Assembly (NCBI GenBank): GCA_041685755.1
Contig: JAWLFC010000002.1
Coordinates: 1 to 64,000, forward strand
DNA from: Sva-07 sp041685755
Lineage (GTDB): Bacteria; Actinomycetota; Acidimicrobiia; Acidimicrobiales; Ilumatobacteraceae
Reading direction: 5' to 3'
Length of the DNA: 64,000 nucleotides
Shown: positions 23,743-31,501 of the stretch, one piece after another
Layout: every line of letters starts with the position of its first letter
How positions within the stretch are numbered: the stretch's first letter is position 1
Program-made: the position numbers and the translations under genes
Notes under the pieces: generated by a model
Told to the model about the DNA's origin: nothing
What the model saw: only the letters and a program-made list of their open reading frames with translations
Databases searched by the model: none

Positions 23743-25719
23743 TCAGCGAGCGACGATGTCGTCGGCGTTCTGGCCCGACTCGGCCATGCCCTGCTGGATC
23801 AGCTTGGCGACCTCGGGTCCGTCGATCGTCTCGTGTTCGAGCAGCGCTTCGGCGATCAGTTCGAGGCCCCGGCGATGTCGCGAGAGGATGTCGCGGGCGC
23901 GTGACTCCTGCGAGGTGAGGATCCGGGAGACCTCCTCGTCGAGCAGCTTGGCCGTGTCATCGGAGTACTCACGCTGTGACGACATCAGATCCTCGCCGAG
24001 GAACACCGCTTGCTGGCTGCTCCAGGCCATCGGCCCGACCCGCTCCGACATGCCCCACTCACGCACCATCCGGCGAGCGATACCGGTTGCCTGTTCGAGG
24101 TCGTTGGCGGCGCCGGAGTTCAGGTGGCCGAACACGATCATCTCGGCGACGCGGCCGCCCATCGCCTTGCAGATCGTGTCCTCGAAGTACTCCTTGGAGT
24201 AGGTGTGGCGTTCCTGGGGGAGCGACCACGTGACACCGAGGGCCATCCCGCGCGGCAGGATCGTCACCTTGTGCAACGGATCGCCGTGGGGGAGCACCGT
24301 GGCGAGCAGCGCGTGACCACCTTCGTGGTAGGCGGTCGCCTTCTTCTCCTCGGCCGACAGGATCATCGACTCGCGCTGGGCGCCGAGCACGACCCGGTCA
24401 CGGGCGTTCTCGAAGTCGATGCGCTCGATCTCCTTCGATCCGCGGCGCACGGCGACGAGCGCCGCCTCGTTGACGAGGTTGGCGAGATCGGCTCCCGACA
24501 TGCCCGGTGTGGCCTGGGCCATGGTGTCCATGTCGACGTCGGGGCCCATGCGCTTGTCGCGGCTGTGCACCTCGAGGATCGCCTTGCGCTCGGTGGCCTC
24601 CGGCAGCGGCACGACGATCTGACGGTCGAACCGACCGGGGCGCAGCAACGCCGGGTCGAGGATGTCGGGCCGGTTGGTGGCGGCCATGATCACGATGCCC
24701 TCCGACGGCTCGAAGCCGTCCATCTCGGCGAGCATCTGGTTGAGCGTCTGCTCGCGCTCGTCGTGGCCGCCGCCGAGACCGGCACCGCGCTTGCGTCCGA
24801 TCGAGTCGATCTCGTCGACGAAGATGATCGCCTTGCCCATGCGCCGGGCCTGCTGGAACAGGTCGCGCACGCGGCTGGCGCCGACCCCGACGAACATCTC
24901 CATGAAGTCGGACCCCGTCACGCTGAGGAAGCCGACGCCTGCCTCACCGGCGACCGCCCGGGCGAACAGGGTCTTGCCGGTGCCGGGAGGGCCGACGAGC
25001 AGGATGCCCTTGGGCACGCGGGCACCGATCTCGCGGAAGCGCTCCGGCATGCGCAGGAAGTCGACCACCTCGGTGATCTCCTGCTTGACGCCGGAGTAGC
25101 CGGCGATGTCGTCGAACGTGGTCGACGGGCGATCGAGGTCGTAGCTCTTCGCCTTGCTCTTGCCGATCGACATCACGCCGCCCATCTGGCCCTGGGCGCG
25201 GCGCTGCATCCACACGAAGAAGGCGATGATCAGCATCACCGGCAGGAAGATCGTGAGCACGCCGAGCAGCCAGTTGTTGCTCGGCGCGACGAAGGTGAAC
25301 TCGACGCCTTGTTCGATCAGGATCTCCTGGTCGGCGTCGGACACGCCGGTCTCGGCCCGCCCGGTGGTCGTGTACTTGTCGCCGTTGGTGAACTCGCCGG
25401 TGATGCGACCGGAGCCGGTGTTGATCTCGGCGGAGTCGATGTTGCCCTCGATGAGCTGGGTGCGCCACTCGGAGTACTCGAGCTGTGTGCCCTCGTCGGA
25501 CGGCCACAGGCTCGGCACGAGGAACGCAGCGGCCAGGACGCCGACGAGCACCCAGATCGTCCAGCGCGGCCAGCTCCCGGGCCCACGTCCGCCGCCTTCG
25601 GTGTCGAGGCCGCCCTTGGGCTTGTTGTCGCCGGAGCTGCGCGAGGGTTCGTCCGGCCGGCGCTGCCCGCGCCCGCGACCCGGCGGGGGCGGCGGCGGGG
25701 GAGGAGGCAGATCGTTCAT
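23743..25719 (-). CDS. ftsH: ATP-dependent zinc metalloprotease FtsH
   Basis: FtsH is a membrane-anchored AAA+ hexamer that extracts and degrades membrane and short-lived cytosolic proteins. The 658-residue protein has a nine-proline run just after the start, two membrane helices (about residues 52-72 and 150-175), Walker A GPPGTGKT, Walker B IIFVDEID, the second region of homology NRPDILDPALLRPGRFDRQ, and the zinc site HEGGH. ATG 25719 is chosen because TAGCAT lies 7 bases upstream, although the frame is open 204 bases further. It lacks the tilS-hpt-folE neighbours common in actinobacteria. Confidence 0.96.
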   Translation of the reverse strand: MNDLPPPPPPPPPGRGRGQRRPDEPSRSSGDNKPKGGLDTEGGGRGPGSWPRWTIWVLVGVLAAAFLVPSLWPSDEGTQLEYSEWRTQLIEGNIDSAEINTGSGRITGEFTNGDKYTTTGRAETGVSDADQEILIEQGVEFTFVAPSNNWLLGVLTIFLPVMLIIAFFVWMQRRAQGQMGGVMSIGKSKAKSYDLDRPSTTFDDIAGYSGVKQEITEVVDFLRMPERFREIGARVPKGILLVGPPGTGKTLFARAVAGEAGVGFLSVTGSDFMEMFVGVGASRVRDLFQQARRMGKAIIFVDEIDSIGRKRGAGLGGGHDEREQTLNQMLAEMDGFEPSEGIVIMAATNRPDILDPALLRPGRFDRQIVVPLPEATERKAILEVHSRDKRMGPDVDMDTMAQATPGMSGADLANLVNEAALVAVRRGSKEIERIDFENARDRVVLGAQRESMILSAEEKKATAYHEGGHALLATVLPHGDPLHKVTILPRGMALGVTWSLPQERHTYSKEYFEDTICKAMGGRVAEMIVFGHLNSGAANDLEQATGIARRMVREWGMSERVGPMAWSSQQAVFLGEDLMSSQREYSDDTAKLLDEEVSRILTSQESRARDILSRHRRGLELIAEALLEHETIDGPEVAKLIQQGMAESGQNADDIVAR

Positions 25720-25726
25720 CTCTGCA

Positions 25727-25732
25727 ATGCTA
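25727..25732 (-). promoter_or_regulatory. TAGCAT -10 of ftsH
   Basis: On the minus strand TAGCAT ends 7 bases before the ftsH ATG, fixing the start. Confidence 0.6.
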
Positions 25733-25782
25733 CGCAGGATGTGGGCCGATGCCAGGTCGTGCTGGGAGACACCGCAGGCGTC

Positions 25783-25806
25783 ACAGGTATCCACACAGGT
25801 ATCCAC
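25783..25806. repeat. Two perfect tandem 12-mers, ACAGGTATCCAC
   Basis: Two identical copies (25783-25794, 25795-25806) lie in the divergent region between ftsH and the DUF3499 gene. The span TATCCACA inside the array resembles the DnaA-box core TTATCCACA. It could be a regulator site; there is no other sign of an origin. Confidence 0.6.
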
Positions 25807-25827
25807 CAGCGCTCGCCGGCGGCGTCG

Positions 25828-25833
25828 TACGGT
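25828..25833 (+). promoter_or_regulatory. TACGGT -10 of DUF3499 gene
   Basis: TACGGT ends 7 bases before the ATG at 25841. Confidence 0.55.
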
Positions 25834-25840
25834 TCGGCGG

Positions 25841-26086
25841 ATGCAGCTCACGCATCGCTCAGGGCCCACGGGGCGGCTGTGCACGCGCACGGGGTGCGCC
25901 GAGCCCGCCGAGGTGACCCTCACCTACCATTACGGCCGCTCGCAGGCATGGCTCGATCACCTGTCGGCCGAGCGCGATCCCCACGCCTACGACCTGTGCA
26001 ACCGCCACGCCGGACGCCTGTCGGTGCCGGCGGGATGGAGCCTCGACGACCGCCGCTTCGAGCGTCACACGCTCATCGCCGTCTGA
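25841..26086 (+). CDS. DUF3499 family protein
   Basis: An 81-residue actinobacterial protein of unknown function. It has the cysteine arrangement of the family: LCTRTGCAEPAEVTLTYHYG near the N-terminus and HAYDLCNRHAGRLSVPAGW after it, giving three cysteines and two histidines that could bind zinc. In other actinobacteria the family lies between the DUF5719 and phosphomannomutase genes; here an FtsH gene and a thioredoxin-like gene are inserted in that order. ATG 25841 has a TACGGT box 7 bases upstream, and similarity begins soon after it. Confidence 0.85.
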   Translation: MQLTHRSGPTGRLCTRTGCAEPAEVTLTYHYGRSQAWLDHLSAERDPHAYDLCNRHAGRLSVPAGWSLDDRRFERHTLIAV

Positions 26087-26125
26087 ACGCCGGTCACGCG
26101 ACCGGTCGAGTGGTTGCGTCGGCGG

Positions 26126-26131
26126 TAGGGT
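26126..26131 (+). promoter_or_regulatory. TAGGGT -10 of CPBP protease gene
   Basis: TAGGGT ends 6 bases before the GTG at 26138. Confidence 0.55.
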
Positions 26132-26137
26132 CGGCGC

Positions 26138-26881
26138 GTGGTCGAATCGGCGCACGGCAGCGCCTCCCTGCCCGGCGGCTTCCTGCCGTCCGCGTCGGCT
26201 CGACCGATCGACGTCAACACCGCGGTGGCGGTGTTTCTCGGGGCGTGGGTGGCGTCGCAGATCGTGGCGGCGATCGTGCTCGTGGTCCTGCACGGCTCCG
26301 ACACGGGCACCGATCCGACGTTCACGGTCACCGTGACGGCGCTGGTCGGCGCGTGGTCGGTGCATCTCGCGGCGATGTGGCTGGCGTCACAGCGTGCGGG
26401 CTCCGGCGACGTGGTGACCGACTACGGCATCAGGTTCCGGACCGTCGACGGGTTCGGCCTGGCCATCGGTGCGCTGTGCAGCCTCGTGTTGATCCGCGTG
26501 GTGTACCTCCCGCTCGAGGCGATCTGGCCGGACACGTTCAGCGAGGAGCGTCTGACCGAGAACGCCGAGAACCTCGTGGCCCGCGCCGAGGGTTCCACCT
26601 GGCTCGTCGTTCTCGTGGTCGTCGTCGGAGCGCCGCTGGTGGAGGAACTGTTCTACCGCGGCCTGCTGCAGCGCAGCCTCGCCGCCCGCTATCGCGAGGG
26701 GCTCGTGGTCGTCGTGGTGGCAGCGCTGTTCGCACTGGTGCACTTCCGGCCCGTCGAGTTCCCCGGTCTCTTCGCGATCGGCATCGTCTTCGGCGTCGCT
26801 GCTCTGCGGACCCATCGCCTGGGGATGCCCATCGCCGTCCACGCCGGTTTCAACGCCGTCGGTATCGCCCAGGCCTTGTGA
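26138..26881 (+). CDS. CPBP (CAAX-type) intramembrane metalloprotease
   Basis: A 247-residue membrane protein with about 6-7 hydrophobic segments. The Abi/CPBP signature is complete: EELFYRGLLQRS (EExxxR), then LFALVHFRP (FxxxH), then HAGFNAVG near the C-terminus, which together hold the metal inside the membrane. Bacterial members cleave membrane-embedded substrates or act in bacteriocin immunity; the substrate here is unknown. The GTG at 26138 has TAGGGT 6 bases upstream. It follows the DUF3499 gene by 51 bases. Confidence 0.88.
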   Translation: MVESAHGSASLPGGFLPSASARPIDVNTAVAVFLGAWVASQIVAAIVLVVLHGSDTGTDPTFTVTVTALVGAWSVHLAAMWLASQRAGSGDVVTDYGIRFRTVDGFGLAIGALCSLVLIRVVYLPLEAIWPDTFSEERLTENAENLVARAEGSTWLVVLVVVVGAPLVEELFYRGLLQRSLAARYREGLVVVVVAALFALVHFRPVEFPGLFAIGIVFGVAALRTHRLGMPIAVHAGFNAVGIAQAL

Positions 26882-26914
26882 CGGTGAGCGCGGTGACGGT
26901 GAGCGCGGTGACGG
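26878..26914 (+). repeat. 15-base tandem repeat, 2.5 copies
   Basis: GTGACGGTGAGCGCG occurs at 26878-26892 and 26893-26907, followed by GTGACGG at 26908-26914. The array begins in the stop codon of the CPBP gene. Such short tandem repeats can vary in number between strains. Confidence 0.8.
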
Positions 26915-26921
26915 CTTTGCC

Positions 26922-26993
26922 ATGATGGTCGCCGTGATCGACCTCTCGCGGCCCGGTTCGGGGTCGAACGACGACGCGGGAACCGGCTCGTGA
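26922..26993 (+). CDS. Possible 23-residue upstream ORF coupled to the giant membrane protein
   Basis: ATG 26922 (a second ATG follows at once) opens a 23-codon frame (MMVAVIDLSRPGSGSNDDAG and 3 more residues) whose TGA overlaps the next gene's GTG as GTGA. That geometry would couple translation of the downstream gene. No clear promoter box precedes it, and the peptide has no recognisable features. Confidence 0.3.
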   Translation: MMVAVIDLSRPGSGSNDDAGTGS

Positions 26994-29755
26994 GCGAGGA
27001 CCTGCGCGGCACCGACGCGTCCGGGGCGAGCGACTGGGCGTCGTTCGACCGAGAGTTCGACATCGCCACGGTGGATGCCGACACCGTCGACGGCACCGAG
27101 CTGGCACCGCCGGACGTGACCGACGCGTCCAGCGATCCAGAGGCAGTGGCCGACCCCGTCGCCGCACGGGGGCTCGGGGCTCGGATCGTCTCGCGCGTCA
27201 CGCGCCGTCCGGTGGCCTGGTGGAACCGCCCGTGGACCGGCGAGCGTGTCGTTCGGTTGTTGGTCACCACATCGGTGCTCGTGACCACCACGGTCGTGAT
27301 GATGCTCGTCGTCCACCTCAACCCGTTGTCGCCGAGCAGCGACCTCGTGTTCGATCGGACCACGCCGACCGGTGGCGACATGGGGGCCCACGTCTGGGCA
27401 CCGGCGTTCCTGCGCGACCACTTCCTGACGAATTTCCAGATCTCGGGCTGGAGCATGGACTGGTACGCCGGCATCCCGTTGTACCGCTTCTACATGGTGG
27501 TGCCGGCGCTCGCCATCGTCGCCCTCGACGTCGTGCTGCCGTACGGCGTCGCCTTCAAGCTGATCGCCATCTCCGGGCTGGTCACCTTTCCGCTCGCCTG
27601 CTGGGCCTTCGGTCGCCTCGCCGCCTTCCGCCATCCGATCCCCGAGCTCTTCGCGGTCGCCGCGCTGTGCTTCCTGCTCGACGAGAGCTTCTCGATCTAC
27701 GGCGGCAACGTGCTGTCGACGATGGCAGGGGAGTACTCGTTCTCGATCTCGCTGACCCTGGCGATGCTCGGTCTCGGGTTCCTGGCCAACGGGCTGCGGA
27801 CCGGGCGATACCGGGTCTGGGCCGCCGTGCTGCTGTCGCTCTCGGCGGTCTCCCACGGCATCGTGCTGATCTTCGTGGCCGTCGCCGCCACGATCATCTG
27901 CCTGGTGTGGATGGACCGTCGGCGTCTCGTCTACGCCGTCACCACCGGCGTCACGGTGCTGCTGCTGTCGGCGTGGTGGGTCGGGCCGTTCCTGTTCGGC
28001 CACGAGTTCATGACCGACATGAAGTACGGGTTCCGGCCCGAGGGAGCGAACGACTCGTTCTGGGACATGTTCTTCCCCCTGACGGCACCGCTCGACTTCG
28101 TCATCACCGCGCTCGCCGTCATCGGGTTCGTCGCGATGATCCTGCGCCGCAACCTCACCGGCACGGCCATCGGACTGATCTGCCTGACCTTCGTCGCCCT
28201 CGTGTACCTGACCCGTGACAGCCTGCCGCTCATCGGCCTCTTGTGGAACCCCCGCCTGCTGCCGTTCGTGTACCTGACCAGGTACCTGCTGATGGTGATC
28301 GGCGCGCTGGAACTGATCACGTGGTTCGTCAACGCCGCGAGGGACCGCCGAGCCTCGACCGAACTGAACGCCTACGAGGGTGCCGTCGCCGCCGGCGTGA
28401 TCACCCTGTCGTGTCTGACCGTGTTCGGCTGGATGTACGAGACGCTGCCGTTCGACGGCCGGGCGAACGACGGCGAGACCTCGGTGTATGCCTGGGGGCC
28501 GTTCCGCAAGCCGATGCCCGAGGGAGACGGATACCGGAGCCGGGCGGTCGCCGACGGCTGGAGTCGCTACAACATGCTCGGCTACGAGGGCCGTCCGAAG
28601 TACCCCGAGTACAACGAACTGGTCACCACCATGGACCAGATCGGCCAGGACAACGGGTGCGGTCGGGCGGTGTGGGAGAACAACAGCGCCAACGGCGAGT
28701 ACGGCACCACGATGTCGTTGATGCTGCTGCCGCACTGGACCGACGGGTGCATCGCCTCGATGGAGGGACTGTTCTTCGAGGCGTCCGGGACGACGGCGTA
28801 CCACTTCCTGACGGCGGCGGCGGTCTCGGAGAGTTCCTCGAATCCCGTGCGCCAGCTCCGCTACGTCAACAACGACGCCGAGGTCGGCGTCCGCCACATG
28901 CGTGACCTCGGCGTGCGCTACCTGATGGTGCGTACCGAGCAGGCCAAGGCCGAGGCCCGCGCCCGTCCCGAGCTGGACCCGATCGCGAGTTCGGGGCCCT
29001 GGGAGATCTTCGAGCTGCGCGACGCAGCGATCGTCGAACCACTGACGGTCCAGCCGGTGGTGGTCGAGGAGCGCGGTGGCGACCAGCGCGAACGCAACCT
29101 GGAGGTCGGCACGAGCTGGTTCCAGCGGCCGCAGGACTGGGCGGCGATGCCCGCCGACGACGGCCCGCCGGACTGGCAACGGATCCCGGTGGAGATCGAC
29201 CTCGACGTCCGCGTCGGCGAGCCGGGTGAGCGAAGCCGCAACGTCGACTACGTCGTACCGGCGTCGACGATCGACCCCGTGCCGCTCGACCCGGTGACCG
29301 TCAGCAACGTCGTCGTCGACCAGCAACAGATCAGCTTCGAGGTCGACCAGGTCGGTGTCCCGGTGCTGGTACGGGTGAGCTACTTCCCGACGTGGGCGGT
29401 CGACGGAGCCGACGGCCCGTACCGGGTGGCGCCGAACTTCATGGTGGTGATCCCGACGAGCAACGAGGTGACGCTCAGCTACTCCAAGACGCCGCTCGAC
29501 TGGTTCTTCTACGCCCTGACCGCCGTCGGTGTCGCGCTGTGCGTGTACTGGCGTCGCCGCGGCGACGTCGAGTACCCCAGCGACCGTCCGAGCTGGGGAG
29601 CGCCGGCCGCTTCGCCGGTCACCGCGGCGCCCGGTGCCGACGGCGTCGAGGCCGTCGAGGAGCACGTCGGCGCTCTCGTGGGCGCCACCGGCGGACCACC
29701 CGGTGACCCGCCGTCGGCCGCGGAATCGGCGACCGACCACGAACGCGGCCGGTAG
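26990..29755 (+). CDS. Giant polytopic membrane protein with external C-terminal domain
   Basis: A 921-residue protein: an acidic cytoplasmic N-terminus of about 85 residues, about 11-12 membrane helices (from LLVTTSVLVTTTVVMMLVV), an extracytoplasmic domain of roughly 350 residues, a final helix (WFFYALTAVGVALCVYW) and an acidic tail. The first loop reads GGDMGAHVWAPAFLRDHFL and DWYAGIPLYRFYM, the style of lipid-phosphosugar-dependent GT-C transferases and YfhO-like proteins, with acidic residues in loop 1. It probably transfers or displays sugars outside the membrane, but the family is not firmly recognised. Start GTG 26990. Confidence 0.78.
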   Translation: MSEDLRGTDASGASDWASFDREFDIATVDADTVDGTELAPPDVTDASSDPEAVADPVAARGLGARIVSRVTRRPVAWWNRPWTGERVVRLLVTTSVLVTTTVVMMLVVHLNPLSPSSDLVFDRTTPTGGDMGAHVWAPAFLRDHFLTNFQISGWSMDWYAGIPLYRFYMVVPALAIVALDVVLPYGVAFKLIAISGLVTFPLACWAFGRLAAFRHPIPELFAVAALCFLLDESFSIYGGNVLSTMAGEYSFSISLTLAMLGLGFLANGLRTGRYRVWAAVLLSLSAVSHGIVLIFVAVAATIICLVWMDRRRLVYAVTTGVTVLLLSAWWVGPFLFGHEFMTDMKYGFRPEGANDSFWDMFFPLTAPLDFVITALAVIGFVAMILRRNLTGTAIGLICLTFVALVYLTRDSLPLIGLLWNPRLLPFVYLTRYLLMVIGALELITWFVNAARDRRASTELNAYEGAVAAGVITLSCLTVFGWMYETLPFDGRANDGETSVYAWGPFRKPMPEGDGYRSRAVADGWSRYNMLGYEGRPKYPEYNELVTTMDQIGQDNGCGRAVWENNSANGEYGTTMSLMLLPHWTDGCIASMEGLFFEASGTTAYHFLTAAAVSESSSNPVRQLRYVNNDAEVGVRHMRDLGVRYLMVRTEQAKAEARARPELDPIASSGPWEIFELRDAAIVEPLTVQPVVVEERGGDQRERNLEVGTSWFQRPQDWAAMPADDGPPDWQRIPVEIDLDVRVGEPGERSRNVDYVVPASTIDPVPLDPVTVSNVVVDQQQISFEVDQVGVPVLVRVSYFPTWAVDGADGPYRVAPNFMVVIPTSNEVTLSYSKTPLDWFFYALTAVGVALCVYWRRRGDVEYPSDRPSWGAPAASPVTAAPGADGVEAVEEHVGALVGATGGPPGDPPSAAESATDHERGR

Positions 29756-29758
29756 TGT
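29753..29758 (+). promoter_or_regulatory. TAGTGT -10 of phosphomannomutase gene, made from the upstream TAG stop
   Basis: TAGTGT ends 10 bases before the ATG at 29769. Its first three bases are the stop codon of the giant membrane protein. Confidence 0.5.
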
Positions 29759-29768
29759 CGGGGTCCTC

Positions 29769-31121
29769 ATGTCTGTCCTCGACCAGATCGTCAAGGCGTA
29801 CGACATCCGTGGCACGGTGCCCGACCAGCTCGACGCTGACGTCGCCTACGCGCTCGGGGTCGGCTTCGCCTCCTTCGTGACCGCCGACGAGGTGGTGATC
29901 GCCCGTGACATGCGCCCGTCCGGGCCCGAACTCGTCGACGCGTTCTCCCGCGGCGTGATGGAGCAGGGCGCCGACGTCGTCGACATCGGTCTCGCATCGA
30001 CCGACCTGATGTACTACGCCTCCGGCGTGCTCGACCGTCCCGGGGCGATGTTCACGGCGTCACACAATCCCGCCGGCTACAACGGCATCAAGCTGTGCCT
30101 GTCGGGGGCGCGACCCATCGGCGTCGACACCGGGCTCGCCGACATCAGCGCCGTCGCCGAACGAACACTCGCCGGGCATCGGCCCGCCCGCGCCGCCACG
30201 GCGGGGACCCGCAGCGAGCGCGACCTCCTCGGCCCGTTCGCCGACCACGTCGTCAGCTTCGTCGACCCCGGCGAGATCGGGTCGATGCGTGTCGTGGCCG
30301 ACACCGCCAACGGCATGGGCGGCCTCGTCGTTCCCGCCGTGTTCGAACGCCTGCCCCAGGTCGAACTCGAGGTGATGTACCCCGAACTCGACGGCACGTT
30401 CCCGAACCACCCCGCCGACCCGCTGCAGCCGGCCAATCAGCGAGACCTCCGGGCACGGGTGGTCGCCGGAGGCTTCGATCTCGGCCTCGCCTTCGACGGC
30501 GACGCCGACCGCGTCTTCGTCGTCGACGAGACCGGGAGCGGCCTCAGCGGTTCGACGACCACGGCACTGCTGGCCGCAGCCGTGCTGCGGCGCCATCCCG
30601 GCGCCACCATCCTGCACAACCTCATCTGTTCGAAGTCGGTGGCCGAGGTGATCGCCGAACTCGGCGGCCGTCCGGTGCGCACGAAGGTCGGGCACTCCTT
30701 CATCAAGCAGATCATGGCCGAGACCGGGGCCGAGTTCGGCGGCGAACACTCGGCGCACTACTACTTCGCCCGCAACTTCAACGCCGACAGCGGGTTGATC
30801 GCCTCGATGATGGTGATGGCCGAGGTCGCCCGGGCGGGCGTGCCGTTGTCGCAGGTGCGCCGGCCCTACGAGCGCTACGCCGCCAGCGGCGAGATCAACA
30901 CCGAGGTCACCGACGCGCCGGCCGTCATCGAACACATCAGCGAGCTCTACGCCGACCACCCGCAGGACCGCCTCGACGGCCTCACCGTCGACTGCGGCTC
31001 GTGGTGGTTCAACCTGCGACCGTCGAACACCGAACCGCTGCTGCGCCTCAACCTCGAGGCCGACGACCGCTCGGCCTGCGACGACGGCGTGAGCACCCTG
31101 CTCGCCCAGATCACCGGCTGA
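29769..31121 (+). CDS. manB: Phosphomannomutase/phosphoglucomutase
   Basis: The enzyme interconverts hexose 6- and 1-phosphates; here it most likely supplies mannose 1-phosphate for GDP-mannose. The 450-residue protein has the four alpha-phosphohexomutase sites in order: KAYDIRG at the start, TASHNPAGYNGIK with the phosphoserine (about residue 98), FDGDADRVFVVD as metal loop, GGEHSAHYYF for sugar recognition, and RPSNTEPLLRLN for phosphate. GGEHSxHYYF favours mannose/glucose over glucosamine. ATG 29769 has TAGTGT 10 bases before it. A Trm112-like gene follows, the common actinobacterial order. Confidence 0.93.
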   Translation: MSVLDQIVKAYDIRGTVPDQLDADVAYALGVGFASFVTADEVVIARDMRPSGPELVDAFSRGVMEQGADVVDIGLASTDLMYYASGVLDRPGAMFTASHNPAGYNGIKLCLSGARPIGVDTGLADISAVAERTLAGHRPARAATAGTRSERDLLGPFADHVVSFVDPGEIGSMRVVADTANGMGGLVVPAVFERLPQVELEVMYPELDGTFPNHPADPLQPANQRDLRARVVAGGFDLGLAFDGDADRVFVVDETGSGLSGSTTTALLAAAVLRRHPGATILHNLICSKSVAEVIAELGGRPVRTKVGHSFIKQIMAETGAEFGGEHSAHYYFARNFNADSGLIASMMVMAEVARAGVPLSQVRRPYERYAASGEINTEVTDAPAVIEHISELYADHPQDRLDGLTVDCGSWWFNLRPSNTEPLLRLNLEADDRSACDDGVSTLLAQITG

Positions 31122-31160
31122 CGCCTTCGACCCTGCCCGACCTCGAAACGGAGACCCACC

Positions 31161-31412
31161 ATGGCCCTCGATCCCACCCTGCTCGAGATCCTTGCCTGTC
31201 CGCAGGACAAGGGCCCGCTCTACTACGTGGAGAGCGAGTCGCTCCTCTACAACCCGCGTCTGCACCGTCGCTACGACGTCCGCGACGGCATCCCGGTGAT
31301 GTTGATCCCCGAGGCGACCCAGGTCGACGACGCCGAACACGAGCGCCTGATGGGTGTGGTCGAGGCCGCCGAGATCCCACCGACGTTCAAGATCGACTCA
31401 AGTCCGAACTGA
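31161..31412 (+). CDS. Trm112-like small protein
   Basis: An 83-residue protein of the Trm112/YcaR group. It has LLEILACPQDKGPLYYVE, then YNPRLHRRYDVRDGIPVMLIPEA, the compact beta-fold ending in the DGIPxML hallmark. Eukaryotic Trm112 activates methyltransferases; bacterial relatives are unassigned and are often next to phosphomannomutase or lipid A genes, as here. Only the first of the zinc cysteines seen in some members is kept. A GGAG Shine-Dalgarno lies 8 bases before the ATG, and the gene follows manB by 39 bases. Confidence 0.88.
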   Translation: MALDPTLLEILACPQDKGPLYYVESESLLYNPRLHRRYDVRDGIPVMLIPEATQVDDAEHERLMGVVEAAEIPPTFKIDSSPN

Positions 31413-31431
31413 GAGCTGCCGAAGAGACCAC

Positions 31432-31437
31432 TACGGT
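31432..31437 (+). promoter_or_regulatory. TACGGT -10-like box ahead of surface protein gene
   Basis: TACGGT lies 64 bases before the ATG at 31502, and AGGAGG lies 13 bases before the ATG. This would be a leadered transcript, unlike most in the window. Confidence 0.35.
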
Positions 31438-31501
31438 GAAGTCCGTGGTCCATCGGGTACCACTTGGACGAAGTGGGCGAACAGGAGGTCACAGTTCCGT
31501 C

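Noticed and set aside
25783..25806. Replication origin
   Set aside because: Only two imperfect DnaA-like cores and no dnaA, dnaN or AT-rich region nearby.
25720..25923. Upstream start for FtsH
   Set aside because: The Cys/Arg-rich extension does not match FtsH and would cover the divergent promoter; TAGCAT fixes the start at 25719.
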